Part shown: in pieces, positions 44,620 through 56,388 of the stretch | Position numbering within the stretch: position 1 is the first letter of the stretch | Layout: each line of letters starts with the position of its first letter | NCBI GenBank assembly: GCA_963969595.1 | Contig: OZ018408.1 | Coordinates: 45,323,022 to 45,387,021, forward strand | Direction of reading: 5' to 3' | DNA: 64,000 nt | DNA from: Neckera pumila | Lineage: Eukaryota; Streptophyta; Bryopsida; Hypnales; Neckeraceae | Position numbers and translations under genes: made by a program | The notes under the pieces: generated by a model | Told to the model about the DNA's origin: nothing | The model's input: the letters and a program-made list of their open reading frames with translations, nothing else | Databases searched by the model: none

Positions 44620-47124
44620 TCCCCATACCTCTTCTTAATAGTAGCAGAGGTGTTAAATGCATCTATGAAAAGGAGATGATGACAGGTGATGTGAAGGGAA
44701 TCAACCTCCCAGGAAGAACCAAGTAGCAAATTCTTGCACAGTTTGCGGACGATACTTCCTTCACGTTACTAGAAGAGGAAGCCTCCATCCGTTTCATGAT
44801 TGCAATTCTCAAAAAGTTTTGTAAGGCATCAGGATTGGTTCTCAATTGGGACAAGTCGAGAGGCTACTGGAGCTTCAGCACCATTTTTGCAAGACCAGAG
44901 TGGATGCAGATCCTCCCAATTGAGTGGGTAGAACAAGAGGAAGTTTCGAAATTGCTAGAAACCTCCTTCGGAATGGGCATCACATCAGGATCGGTGGACA
45001 AATTCCTCAAGGAGAGAACGCAACGCAAATTGCAACATTGTTGCTCTGCAAGTGTTAACTCAACAAGGAGAACAGTAATTGTGAACAGCGCCCTCCTTTC
45101 ATCCACTTTGTTCTTTGCCTCAATATGCGGAGGAACGATTGCAGGTATGAAGAAAGTCATCTCTGCAGCCATGAGCTTCATGTGGTCCGGATCGCTTCAC
45201 AAGGCTCAGACAAATGTAGATTGGCTCCATTGTTGCCAGCCAATCGAGAAAGGAGGCATCAATATGATTAATCCACAAGAAGCTGTTGTTTCCTCATGTG
45301 TAAATGGATAGTCAAAGCTTGTGAACCAAGTAGCCCCAATCTCCATCACTTCCTCCGTCACAGGCTCAACTACTTCCAACCCTACTCCGGAGGGCAATGG
45401 TCCCTAAGTATGGACTACTTCACAGTAACTCGTTTCCAAGCCCACAAGGGCTCCACGGTCTGGAACCAAGAAGGGACTGCATGGAGAAAGCTGCAAATGG
45501 ATATAATTCATGTGTCGCCCGAGACCGTAGAAGAAGTTGGAGCTGAGTCATTTTGGTGGTCACCCTACTTGCGTACCATTCGGCTCGGATTTACAAAAGC
45601 CCGTGCCTTACAACTTCACAAGCAAGGGCTGCAACATATAAGAGATGCACTGATGAACGGTTCCTTTTCAACCTCCGAAGAGGCAGGCACAAAATTTGGA
45701 TTGAGACAGGAGGAAGCGCGCGCCTGACAATTAGCAGTTGAAGCGCTGGAGAACCATTGGGGGAGACTTTTCCAAAATCCTTTTCCAAGAGCTACCGCAG
45801 GTGAATGGGTGGGGTGGTTCCTGAACCAACAAGATCAGCTCCCACTAAAAGTCACGTCGATCCCGCAGGATTGCACACAAATCATCGGGCAGCCCGTCAC
45901 CAATTGGCCCTTTCCAGTAGGCACGCTGTGTTCTACCTCTATTCCGCGTCTTGCAAGCCAATGAGGTGGGGCTGGACCCCAACAACGCAGATACAACGCA
46001 TGGCATCTTCCAGAGAGTGAGGGTTCTCCCAACTTTCCGTAGACCGAAGCGTACAAAGCTATTGTTTTACTACGGTCGTGTTGACCAGATCGATTGGGAT
46101 CCCAAAAAGTTTGCATGGAACATGGATGGCCAGGGCACCCCATTCACGGAGTTTACGGCCAAGATTGGGAGGAAGCTTCTCATGCGGAGAGACGAGATTC
46201 CCAACCCCGTCACTTGTAAATGGGCAAGAGCTCTTCCCGATGACTTTGTCCTGAACTAAAAATCAGTTTGGCAGAAAGAGAGAGCAAGAAGGAGGCAGGA
46301 CTTTTGTGGTTAATTTGGCACAAGGGAGTTGCGGTTAACCATTGGAGGGGACAAATCAATGCTTCCATTGACACCCGATGCCCAATATGTTACAGTTACT
46401 CTGAAGAAATGGTCCTCCATCGATTCTGGAAGTGTCTTGCAGCCCAACATGCCTGGCAATGGGCATTTCACATTATGAATGCTTTAATTGCAGGAAGAGA
46501 TGTTCGGGGGCCCTGGAGGCCCTTCACCTGGAGGCAAGGCATATTCTCCATCAGCCTCCCTCATAGATTCAACCCAGTGAAACGGATTTGGACTGAGCTC
46601 CGCACCACGGTCTTATGGTCCCTTTGGCTCTAGAGAAATGACATGGTTTTCAATAACCAGCCGTGGCCAATGGAACGGCTTTTGCAGCACATTTGGAACG
46701 GGATCATTGACTATGGGCAAATGGAATGGGACCAAGTGAGCAGCACAAAGAGAAGATCACCAATAACTCAACGCAAGCTCCTTGCGGCGTTCAAGCGCCA
46801 CAGGTGCAAGTTCGATTTCTTTGCCGTGATGGAAGTTGAACAACGTCAGTGGGCGCCATCTGGACCCCAAGCTGGCTTCATGTTTCAACCTCCATGAGCC
46901 TCCCCGTCGGTGCGACGTCGTTGCTCATGCCTCGTGCTAGCCGCGTGCGGCCTTCGGCTGCACCCTGCGCTGCGCCTCAGCTTCTGCTCCCCGCTCGCTT
47001 GTCCGGTCTGTTGGTGTCTGTCTATCTGTCGTTGAGTCTGTCCCTCCAGGCCCTATGGCTGATGGTGTTGTATTCTATTTTTTATGCAATGAAATTCCGT
47101 TTCATTTGTTTCAAAAAAAAAAAA
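44620..47124 (+). mobile_element. 5'-truncated L1-type LINE with target duplication
   Basis: About 2.5 kb running from inside the reverse transcriptase domain to a poly-A tail (47113-47124). TCCAAAACTT occurs immediately before (44610-44619) and immediately after (47125-47134), a plausible 10-bp target duplication. The 3' untranslated part (46898-47112) is GC-rich and ends GCAATGAAATTCCGTTTCAT, then TTGTTTC and A's. The same tail marks the small insertions at 31, 27549 and 59228. 5' truncation is expected for target-primed reverse transcription. Confidence 0.82.
44622..46897 (+). pseudogene. LINE ORF2 remnant: reverse transcriptase C-terminus and zf-RVT
   Basis: Translation begins PYLFLIVAEVLNA, the motif before the catalytic motif of the RT palm. 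QFADDTSF follows, with the catalytic FADD at 44742-44753. Next comes the palm/thumb region with LNWDKS and NSALLSSTLFF (to 45310). After a frameshift, CKWIVKACEPS and the connection region follow (45296-45725). After a further shift the frame is 45951-46258, then 46268-46897 with CPIC (46379-46390) and a downstream HRFWKC, the zinc-binding pattern of plant zf-RVT domains. In-frame stops at 44724, 45725 and 46631 (TAG where Trp is expected before RND) and at least three frameshifts make it inactive. ORF2 enzymes of this class nick target DNA and copy their own RNA; the endonuclease and most of the RT are missing here. Confidence 0.85.
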
Positions 47125-47139
47125 TCCAAAACTTGGAAT

Positions 47140-47311
47140 CACTGTAAAAATCCCGGATTTTAGGTGTGTCAATGTTGACAACCCAATGTTTTTATGCCAA
47201 CATTGTTGTTACATTGGACATTCTTGTTGACATAAAAACATTGGATTGTTAACATTGACATCACCTAAAAAAATTGAGGCTCCTTACCTAAAACGCGTGT
47301 TTCTTATAGTG
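47140..47311. mobile_element. CACTA-like mini-element with 3-bp target duplication
   Basis: It starts CACTGTAAAAATCCC and ends with the complement CACTATAAGAAACACG. AAT flanks both sides (47137-47139 and 47312-47314). CACTA termini and 3-bp duplications define CACTA/EnSpm elements. Length is 172 bp. The interior is a strong hairpin (47158-47273). Confidence 0.72.
47158..47273. repeat. Hairpin within the CACTA-like element
   Basis: TTTTAGGTG..GTCAATGTTGACAA, then CCAATGTTTTTATG pairs with the right arm over about 45 bases with few mismatches. The loop is about 22 bases. It is a likely double-stranded RNA source if transcribed. Confidence 0.72.
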
Positions 47312-47837
47312 AATTCAAGTTTCTATTGTGTGAATGGTGGAGGAACGATAACCTCGCAGCCCTTGTCTCACACCTGATATGGTCCAAAAATAGTCAAGCA
47401 AGTCCCATTTTGCACGGACCAGTGGATATGTTCTAATGAAGTAAATGCGTGGCCACACTTACGTGCTTGGGGTCTGACACTCTTCAAATGTCAATGAAAA
47501 GTGCTATGGATTCTACACAATATTCTTTTAAACTCGATCCTAGTGTATCAAGGAATGGTCCTTAAAATCATTGTTTATCCTAAATATAGTTTCTTTAACC
47601 TCTAAACGTCTCAATCCTTTTTTGAACTTTTGCATATTTTTGTTTATATCTTTATTCAGGATCATCATTTACTGAAATTTCATGAATTTAGTCATTAAGG
47701 AAGGTTGTCTTTTCTAGATCCAAGTATTACATTGGATGAATGAGAAGTCAGTTGACGAAGCAGTGCTTTGAAGCCCTTTGTTCATTGTCCAAAATATGGA
47801 CGTCGGAGCGCTTCAGAGTTAATCTTTCTTCTACTTA

Positions 47838-47968
47838 ATGAATGGTCACTTGACTATTCATAGGTTACATTTTGTAAACAAGAGTAACGGACAAGGAAAT
47901 TGAGGGCCCTTCAAATTAGATGGAAAATTTGAGCATGCCAAGTTCGGCGAGTAAGGATGGCCATGCTC
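47838..47968 (+). repeat. Repeat shared with 19337-19475
   Basis: Ends GGATGGCCATGCTC before TAA (47969-47971). It closely matches the reverse complement of 19337-19475. It is the terminal part of a PIF-like element whose other end was not found. Confidence 0.6.
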
Positions 47969-47984
47969 TAATCTCTTGATGTTA

Positions 47985-48859
47985 GAACATCTCCACCGGG
48001 GCACGCCACAGTGCCCCTATCTGACATGTGGTGTGCCCGGGCTTCAAAATGAGTCCCACCAGTTGCAAACTTCAAGAAAACCTGCCGCAGCCTCTTTAAA
48101 ATTGGCTTGCCGCACTAGAAATTATAGTCCCCTCTCACATTTGGCGTTGATTGCAGTTGGCAGAAGTAGTGTCAAGTGAAGCCTTGATTTAATAGCAAAC
48201 TCAACTTCAACTAATCAAATTCACTCATTAGAAAAGAATTGAACTCAAAAAGAGGCCTCGAGTGTTTTTACCAATTTTAGTACTAATTGCATGTAATTGC
48301 ATGAGTATGAGAGCAATCATATTTTCATTACAACCACCACTTGGCATGTGTTCCATCCTTCATAAGGAAACCATTATGAGATTTATGATATCTTGTAGTT
48401 AGATTGGATAATGATGACAAATTTTTGAGTTCATAATGCAATTCTTGGCCAATTAGTGAATTAAGAAGGCTCTCTCCACCCACTAATTCAAGAGACTATG
48501 GAGATGGATTGAATAATGATGACAAATTTTTGAATTCATCATAGAATTCTTGGCCTAATTAGTAAGTTGTGAAGGCTCTTCCCACCCAAATGTTTGCATT
48601 ACAAAGCGGCCTCTTTTTGAGTTCAATTCTTTTCTAATGACTATCCCCACCATACACATCAATGTTATGGACAAGTCTTGGGTGTTTTCACCTGCAGTGT
48701 GTAAGGGCCAATGTTGGAATTGGGAATTTTGCATTGAAATCTGCAATTTGTGGAGTCTCCCGGTGGGGGACCAGTAACTAGACGGGGCCTTCTCAAGGAC
48801 TGACACACGGCATTCTCTATTTGGGACGTGTATATTAACGTGAATCGGTGGAGATGCTC
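47985..48859. mobile_element. TTA-flanked GAGCATCTCC MITE hosting a nested MITE
   Basis: It starts GAACATCTCCACCGGGGCAC and ends CGGTGGAGATGCTC. TTA flanks are at 47982-47984 and 48860-48862. Termini and the 3-bp TTA duplication fit PIF/Harbinger. Without the nested element at 48226-48639 its length would be about 460 bp. Confidence 0.7.
48226..48639. mobile_element. CATTAGAAAAG MITE with 32-bp perfect TIRs, nested
   Basis: The 32 bases from 48226 (CATTAGAAAAGAATTGAACT onward) are exactly inverted at 48608-48639. ACT flanks both sides (48223-48225 and 48640-48642). Inside is an imperfect tandem duplication of about 100 bp (48397-48480 and 48503-48590, sharing GATGACAAATTTTTGA). The termini resemble those of the CATTA-type MITEs at 12097 and 16368. 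Confidence 0.75.
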
Positions 48860-49062
48860 TTATGAATACCCTCACCTTATCTAACGTTCAATTTTTTATT
48901 TATCCATCTGCTTTGCAAGGCATCTAGAGGTTGAAAACTGTAGGGACTAATATAATTTATGATGCACTTGAAGGATAGAGCTACAGAATTGTCATGCCTT
49001 AATCGTATTAGTTTTGCCAAATTTGAAGGAAATGTACGTTTTTCCCCGGTTTTGCTCTTGTC

Positions 49063-49549
49063 AAACCATCTGCAATGCAACCGGCACCTTGCACAGTATC
49101 GGCATTGTGTAGCATGGACAAGAATTTTTATTTAAAATTATGCTCCAATGCAACCGGTATGGAGACCTCTACTTTCACAGTCTCGATATGAACCCCCCCG
49201 GGATCGGTTTATTTTGTCATTTTGCCACCCCAACAAAACTCTCGGCAAGTTGATTGATGGAAGTCATCATGACAAAAAGCGGTAGTAGCCAATGGATGCC
49301 AAGAAAAGTTTATTGGTATGTGCGCTAATCAATTCAACCTTCCTTGTTTCCATGAAAAGTCCTTTTTTAATGTAAATTCTTTTTGTCCTTTCTTTTTATA
49401 ATACCGTAAAGTCCATTTGATGTTTGGATTTCGGCTTTGCATTGGATCAAATTTTCCAAAGAAAGAATTAGTACTTTAGAGGCCTTGTGGAATGGCCCGC
49501 GATGTATTGTTGTAGGGCTTTTTTGCCGTTGTTGCATTGCAGATGGTTT
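49063..49549. mobile_element. TIR element AAACCATCTGCAATGCAAC
   Basis: AAACCATCTGCAATGCAAC at 49063 is exactly inverted at 49531-49549. Length is 487 bp. The interior matches 17437-17765. No clear target duplication. Confidence 0.65.
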
Positions 49550-49584
49550 CACCTTTGAAATCTGATATGATTAGCTCCAACCCT

Positions 49585-51215
49585 GCTCCATAGTACACTA
49601 GGGTCTCATTCATTTATGAGTTGCCTTTGTGACCATTCATTTTCCTTTGGTCAATGTGAAACAGAGTTAACGTTTTTGGTTTTGCACAATTATCATAGAT
49701 ATTTTACGCAATCCCAATCAAGCATACTAAATTTCAATTTTAAAAAAACAAATTTCTATTTTTGATGAAATTTTTCTTTAATTTTCATGGTTTTACATGA
49801 GAATTCATTGAAAAACATTGGTGATGATCTTTTTAAATTTAAATGCAAATATATGTAGGAAATATCCATATGCACATACTCCTTCAACAAGCATTTTCAA
49901 TTTTTTTTACAATTTCTTCTATAGAGATTTCAGTGGAGGCTTGACAATGCCCTAATTTTTGAAAATAGATTTCTCTTTAATGAAATTTGATTTTTGCAAA
50001 CAAATTGTACCATCATGCTCAAATGTACAAAATGAGGCATAATATGATAGTCAAATAGCAAAATCTAATTTTGATGTAGAAATATCTATTTTATAAAGTT
50101 TGGATACATGATGCTTCACATCGATTTCTTCCTAGACTATATTTTTGGGTGTTTTTTTACCCCTAAAGGACCAAGCTATGTTTTTTGGCAGTACAGCGAT
50201 TTTGGGCAGCCTACTACGGATGGAGTTTTTATTTTTTTTCTTTGAAAATTTTACACAACATGTGCCCAAGGAGTAGCTTTAAGGCCCAACAATTTTCGTA
50301 ACATTTGACTACATAGTTAAAAAGTTATTGCATGATATGTGGTTTTCTTTGAACTTTGGGCAGCTTGGGCAGCTCAAAAATTTCATTAAAAATGACATTT
50401 TAAGAAAAGAAAAAAATTTGAACTTGGTTCTTTAGATTTATATATACATGATATACTTTGAATCATTCAATTTCAATCTAGGAGTCAAAAGTTATGAGGA
50501 TTTTAAGGTTGCGGGTAGTTATGGTTTTCAAAGACTCTATACCTACCCTCAAACTTAAACTCCTCATAACTTTTGACTCATAGATTGAAATTGAATGATT
50601 CAAAGTATATCATGTATATATAAATCTAAAGAACGAATTTGAAATTTTTGTTTTCTAAAAAGTCATTTTTAAAGAAGTTTTTTGAGCTGTCCAAGCTGCC
50701 CAAAGTTCAAAGGCAATCACATATCATGCAATAACTTTTTAACTATGTAGTCAATAGCTACGAAAATTTTTGGGCCTTCAAGCTACTCCTTGGATACATG
50801 CTGTGTAAAATTTTCAAAGAGAAAAAATAAAAACTCCATCCGTAGTAAGCTACCCAAAATTGCTATGTTGCTAAAAAACGCAGCTTGGTCCTTTAGGGGT
50901 TAATATAAAGGATGTGCATATGGATGTTTCTTACATATCTATACAATTAGATTGAAAAAATTCATCACCAATTTTTTCAATAAAATATTATATAAGGCCA
51001 TGAAGATTGACTTTAAAAATTCATCAAAAATAGAATTTTGCTATTTTGAAACAGAAAGTTGGTGAGCTTCATTGGAAATGCATAAGAATTGAGCATTAAC
51101 TATGCAAGAGAGAAAATGTTGACTTTATTCAATATTATGCCAAATTTTCAAGTGGCCCAAAAAGGCAATTTGGATATGAATGAGACCCTATTGTATAGAG
51201 TCCATGGGAAGCTAT
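49585..51215. mobile_element. Long inverted-repeat element hosting a TTAA-type hairpin
   Basis: 49590-49890 is the approximate reverse complement of 50908-51210. Shared words include AGGGTCTCATTCAT, AAAATTCATCACCAAT-like and CATATGGATATTTCC-like phrases. The left interior (49960-50050) matches 23230-23270. The hairpin element at 50160-50899 is inserted near its middle. Confidence 0.55.
50160..50899. mobile_element. TTAA-type foldback element, subfamily C (740-bp hairpin)
   Basis: It starts CCCCTAAAGGACCAAGCTAT and ends GGTCCTTTAGGGG. The flanks are TTTA (50156-50159) and TTAA (50900-50903). The left arm to about 50510 pairs with the right arm from about 50560, leaving a spacer of about 50 bases. 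Each arm corresponds to the right half of the A element at 22100-23023 (AAAAGTTATGAGG, GCGGGTAGTTATGG and TTTGGGCAG words in order). There is no protein-coding capacity. Confidence 0.85.
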
Positions 51216-52053
51216 TACCACCCTGATTTGCAATTGGAATATGTTGGGGCCAACTCCAAGAGGGGCATATATTCTTCAAAGGTTTGTGCTTGTTTCACAA
51301 ATCAAATCTAAGTGGAGTTATAATTTTTGATCAAAACTGTAATTTCTGTGAGTTTTTGAAGTAATCAGTCTGAAATTACAAAACTATGCATAGAGTGGAG
51401 ACATAAACACCCTATCAACAATCCATAACTGCCCTTCTATGTATCTATTAGCACTTAAGAATCCACCAATCAAGAGCTGACACGTTATTCTATGTTGACA
51501 TTAAAGCTGCAATCTTTTCAGATTTTGTCAAAATCTTAAATGGTTTAGGATACTTTCTGGACAAATTTGGATGGGGCAGTGAATACAATTGGGGCCAAAC
51601 AATAGGCCACAAAATTAGGAAGTAGACAGTGATGGACTGATCTACCTTACATTAGGGAACTTGCTTTTGCTTTTCCAAATGACTCATGATTGGAGGGGTT
51701 ACTTTTCCATTGAAAATCTGAACAATATTGAATGCTAAAAAAAAAAAGAATTGTGTAATTAACTAGAGGAGGTTCTATCATAGGTTATAAATGAGGTTCT
51801 GTTGTAGGTTAATTTACTGACCATTCAAAACCCACATCTCCACTCCAACCAAACTCTAACCGCATTGTACAATGTGAACGTGAGTTTAGATAGGATTTTG
51901 AAACCCAGATTTAGAAACTAGAGTCGATGCCATAGTGTTTGTCCTTTGGACAGAGCCAATGAAATAATAAAACATAACTAGAAAGGTATCATATTAGTTG
52001 GATTTTTATTAATAGATTTAGTAGGATCCGCTTTAAGAAGAGTCACTTTGCAT
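51216..52053. other. Spacer, nothing recognised
   Basis: No frame, terminal repeat or tandem array could be identified. Confidence 0.4.
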
Positions 52054-52218
52054 GAGAGGTAGGAAGATGGGTGGCAAATACATTTTTGTATCATGATTGG
52101 TTGTATACACAAATGGGATTTTACACTAGAGAGGTAAGAAAATGGGCAGCAAGTGCATTTCTTTATTGTGATTGGTTGTATATGTAAGTGGGATTTTATA
52201 CTAGAGAGGTAGGAAGGA
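52054..52218 (+). repeat. 75-bp tandem repeat, 2.2 copies
   Basis: Units start GAGAGGTAGGAAG at 52054, 52129 and 52204. They share GATTGGTTGTATA and GGGATTTTA with moderate divergence. Short frames on both strands here are repeats of the same peptide. Confidence 0.8.
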
Positions 52219-52956
52219 AGCACACCAATGATAAAGTAGATGATGTGTCCGGTAGTGCCACTGGCAACAAAATTCTTCCAGAGGCTTTTGGTTGGAAGGT
52301 GCTTGCAGCATGGCACTTTCTCAAAGGATTTTGGATTTTTATGTTGGTCATTTGGAAGACATTCCTAACACTTGTATTTGAACAATTGGAACATAAAAAC
52401 ATCCAATTGTACCATGTGAGTTCCACATCTAAATGTATACATGGACTACTTTTTGAATTCTGAAAGGTCCAAAGACTAATTGCCTTTCCAACTTCTTCCT
52501 AGTCTATAATGTGAAGTGGCTCTAAAAATTTTAAGATATACCTTACATAAAGGTCAGATTCAACATAAATAAAGTCATCTTGTAAAAGTGCTACATGTCA
52601 TCTTGTTAGTGGTGCAAGATGATATAGACCTTTCAAAATCTGATGTGGAAATTCCATTTCAACACCTCCCTACTAAATTTGATCCTCAAGGACTATATAG
52701 CTTCCATTAATTCATTAAAACTTGATTAAAAAACTAATAGTATAAAAATATAATGATTCAATATTGCCTGTAGCATTTTATAAAAAGTACAACTTTTGTC
52801 ATATGAAAATATGATATTCATAATTCGTATATATTGATTGTGAGTATTCAATATATTTTATTGTAATTTTTTGTCAGATGAATTTAAAATGAAAACTTTG
52901 TATTAAAGCTAATTAGAATATTTAATGTAAATGTCTAATACAATAAAAATGTCTAT

Positions 52957-53640
52957 TAACCCCCAAAATTATTTTATGTTTAGAGGCCCAAATCTACTTC
53001 CAATATTAGTCTTCAAAGCAAGACTAAAATCTTCATCTTTATTTATTTTTTAACAGATCCAACTGCAAGATCTGTAGTTGATTTTTTAGAGTACACCTTC
53101 CTAGAATTTGAGATTAAAAAGCCATTCCAATTGCAAGATCATAATGCTTGGATTTCAAAAAGAATTATTTTCAGCTTTTTCCACATAGTTGAATTTCATC
53201 TTTCAAACTTTTACTTAAAAATATGTAGATCCTACAACTTGCAACTTTCTATAATACGTTGAAGAAATAAGTTGGAAATACATATAAAAAATTTCAACAA
53301 AAAATTTCATATTCATGCTTGAAAAAAATAGTGTGTAGAAAGAAGTAAAAATTGATTTCAAATACTAAATTGTTGAGAAATTAGTTATGAAATTGAAAAA
53401 TGCCAATCCCAATGGTTGTAATGTTGTATGGAGTATTAAAAAATTTACATCCTATGATTTTATTTTTTTTCCCAAAATATTGATAATTGAGTTTGATAAA
53501 GGACTTGAAAGTTTATTTTAAAGTAGAGATTCTATAATTGTTTGCAAACTAAAACTCCTCGTAACTTTCATTTCATTTATCATATAAAATCACTCAAGGA
53601 TAGATTCTTCTTCACCTACAATAGCACATAAACAACCATT
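52957..53640 (+). mobile_element. Decayed subfamily-A TTAA-type element
   Basis: It begins TTAACCCCCAAAATT near 52957. 53320-53480 matches the A copies (GTAGAAAGAAGTA, AATACTAAATTGTTG, AATGCCAATCCCAATGGTTG). The right end is not recognisable. Confidence 0.5.
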
Positions 53641-55119
53641 GGATAAGGAATGCAAGAACTTTTTAATGAATGATTAGATTCATATTTAATTGCTTTTTAT
53701 TTGCAAACTTTTAGTTTTAGATTTCTTATCAAATGCAAAATTTGATGTTACATTTCCCAAAGTGTTTAAATAGTTACAATAGTTCTATTTAGAACTTGAA
53801 ATTCTAATTCGCATTGTGTGTACAATATCTTGATTCACTAGTTAACTTTAAAACGGAATATGACCCTTTAGACTAGCAAATCCTAAACTATATGGGTCTT
53901 CTATCATGGCACTGCTTATGCCAAGGTGACTTTATATTCATTAGTCAAATGACACTTGAAGTATCTTAACAAAGCACTAAAGAGGTTTTACCTTCTCTAG
54001 GTAATATTGACCATTTGATTGTCCATTTCAAATTGTTGAATTTCAAAAACTTGCCAATCATTGTCAAGGGCAAGTTAGATTACACTACTTTTGAAGTTAG
54101 CAATTTCTAAGAAGTCTCAATCACCTTAGCGCTATATCTATTCATTTTTAAATTATTTTATTGTTTGGCAATTTCAGATGAAAGTGCCAATTTTATACTG
54201 CTCTACAAAAACATTTTACCTCCAAAGTGAATACAACCATTCAATTATGAGCTATAGGGCATTGCACCATATAAGAACTATACCATCTTTTTGCTCAAGA
54301 GATCCACACAAGAAATCTCACTTACTTCTGGCTTCCGCTGGTAGAAACAAAGGTTGCCTAGATCAAAAAATGGCTACAAGAAAATACTCTTGTCAATATT
54401 CTAGTTTGTCATTTGAGTTTCCTTGTAGGTCAATTCTTTAACTATAAAGGATATGATTCTACTTAGATTTCCTTCCAAAGACTTGATTCTTACAATATTT
54501 CTTGTTCCTTCTTTAATGTCCCCCTTTTGCAATGGTGGGACCTAAACCTCAATTTAGGAAGAAGACAACCCGATGTGATTAGATTGCATGCAATTTTGCT
54601 TTGTTATCATTCCAAAATAAAAACAAGTTGAATAAAAAATTGAAATCTATAAGCAAAGGACCCAAAATAGTGTCGCATCCAAAACTTTGAGGATAACTCT
54701 CCGCCGTACGCTGTAGTTAAAGAAGAAGAATTGAGATTCTTGCTTGCTCCAAGGGAGCTGGAGATGTTATGGTCATTCATGTACCAAGCAAATATCTGCA
54801 ACATTTGACTCCATGATGATGCCTGTCTGACCCAGCTCCAAAGCTCTGAACTCTGGACCAAATTAAGGTGGGTAAGTTACAACCAAAACTGCACTATTTT
54901 GGTATTAGACTGGTCATATTTTTGTATGTTTTTGTTGGCAAGAGAAAGGAGGTTCCATTGCACTAAAGAACACGACATTTGAACATCATATGCAAAAGTT
55001 GAGAAGGGTTGAATTTTTTTTGAAACTATTTTTTCAACATTTGTACATATTGATTTTGGAGATGTACACAAAGTGATGATGGCGGTTTTTGGGCGGGGTG
55101 TAAGTTTGGGTGTACCCAC
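53641..55119. other. AT-rich spacer, nothing recognised
   Basis: Short frames such as 54178-54441 plus and 54607-54861 minus show no domain. No clear repeat termini. Confidence 0.35.
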
Positions 55120-55123
55120 GTTA

Positions 55124-55510
55124 ACCTCTAAAGTTCTTTGACTATGTTTCACCACAAAAATACTCAAAATGGGCCATTTTGATGGCAAGGATTGCCTAAA
55201 AAAGATGAATGAAATATTGGTGCATCTTACTATAAGATTTGGTGGTAGACTACTTCATTAAGTAGTAGTAAAAAAATGGGAGGTTCTGACATCACAAATT
55301 GCAAGATTGTAGTGTTTGAAGTTGAAAATATGTTTCGGAGAGGAATCCTAATTTCGGACACCTTTGATAGGAGGAGGCTTTTGCATAAGTTAATTTCTAT
55401 TTTTTGGTTGAATTTTTTCTTTCTTCCTTTTTGTGACAAAGTTAGCCACATGTTTAAAAAAATTCATAACATTTCAAATTGGAGAACATGCACCAAAAAA
55501 TTTCAATAGA
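55124..55510 (+). mobile_element. TTAA-type element, left part only
   Basis: TTAA (55120-55123) is followed by CCTCTAAAGTTCTTTGACTA, then CACCACAAAAATACTCAAAA as in A elements, and later ATTGCAAGATTGTAGTGTTT. Similarity fades near 55500. Confidence 0.5.
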
Positions 55511-55636
55511 AAATTAGCTTAAGAAAAACTCTCATACATAGCCTATTTTTTCAATAATTTTTGGCTTACACAGTCATACAATAATCTCTTCAAAATATTA
55601 ATAGTAGATTTCTAGGTTTCAACTAGACCTTGAAGA

Positions 55637-55651
55637 GGGGGGGGGGGGGGG
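55637..55651 (+). repeat. G15 homopolymer
   Basis: Fifteen consecutive G residues in an AT-rich context. This could be real or a length error in the assembly. Confidence 0.8.
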
Positions 55652-56303
55652 ATCACCCAAAATTTGTGCCTTTGATCAATCTATAGCTTGAAACACCCAA
55701 GCTAAACTCAGAGGTTGGGCATATTGAGCGGGAAGGAGCCAGGTCAAGGTATGGCATGCATGACTCATTATGGACCACTTACAATGGAAAGTTTGCCACA
55801 TGTCATGTCCTCTGAACACCCACATTCCTCTTGTGCATAAAGATGTTCCCCTACTCCATGAAATTTAATTATAGAAAACTTGGCATTCAATTTAAAAATA
55901 CCAAGCTATTTGATGATAATCTCAAATAGCTTCAAGAGCCACATACCCCATGTATAACCTTGAGAAGACAAGATCTTTATACAAGAGGGGTGGTAAGAGG
56001 TAGAACAACCCATGTGGGATATGTATAATTAGGATTAGTAGGAGCTCAACCACTCATAGTTAAGTCAAGTTAAAGTAAGAATTGTGTTTGAAGTAGAAAT
56101 TCGGACCTCATTTAGGCATAGTAGAATATTTTTTTTCAAAAAATTTTGAACTATCAAAAACTGGAAAAGCAAGTTAATTTTTATCTCCAAAAATCCGATT
56201 GAGATTTCAAGCTTCCAATCAAAAGTTATAGACAAATTTCAAAGAGGGATTAGAAGAGAGTTTTTTATTGGCATTTTCAAACATCAATACCTTAAATCAA
56301 GCT

Positions 56304-56388
56304 GTTTGTTTGTTTGTTTGTTTGTTTGTTTGTTTGTTTGTTTGTTTGTTTGTTTGTTTGTTTGTTTGTTTGTTTGTTTGTTTGTTTG
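56304..56388. repeat. (TTTG)n microsatellite, about 21 units
   Basis: An uninterrupted tetranucleotide run. Frames encoding CLFV or NKQT repeats here are translations of it. Confidence 0.97.

Noticed and set aside
45835..46143. 102-codon minus-strand frame
   Set aside because: Shadow of the LINE coding strand.
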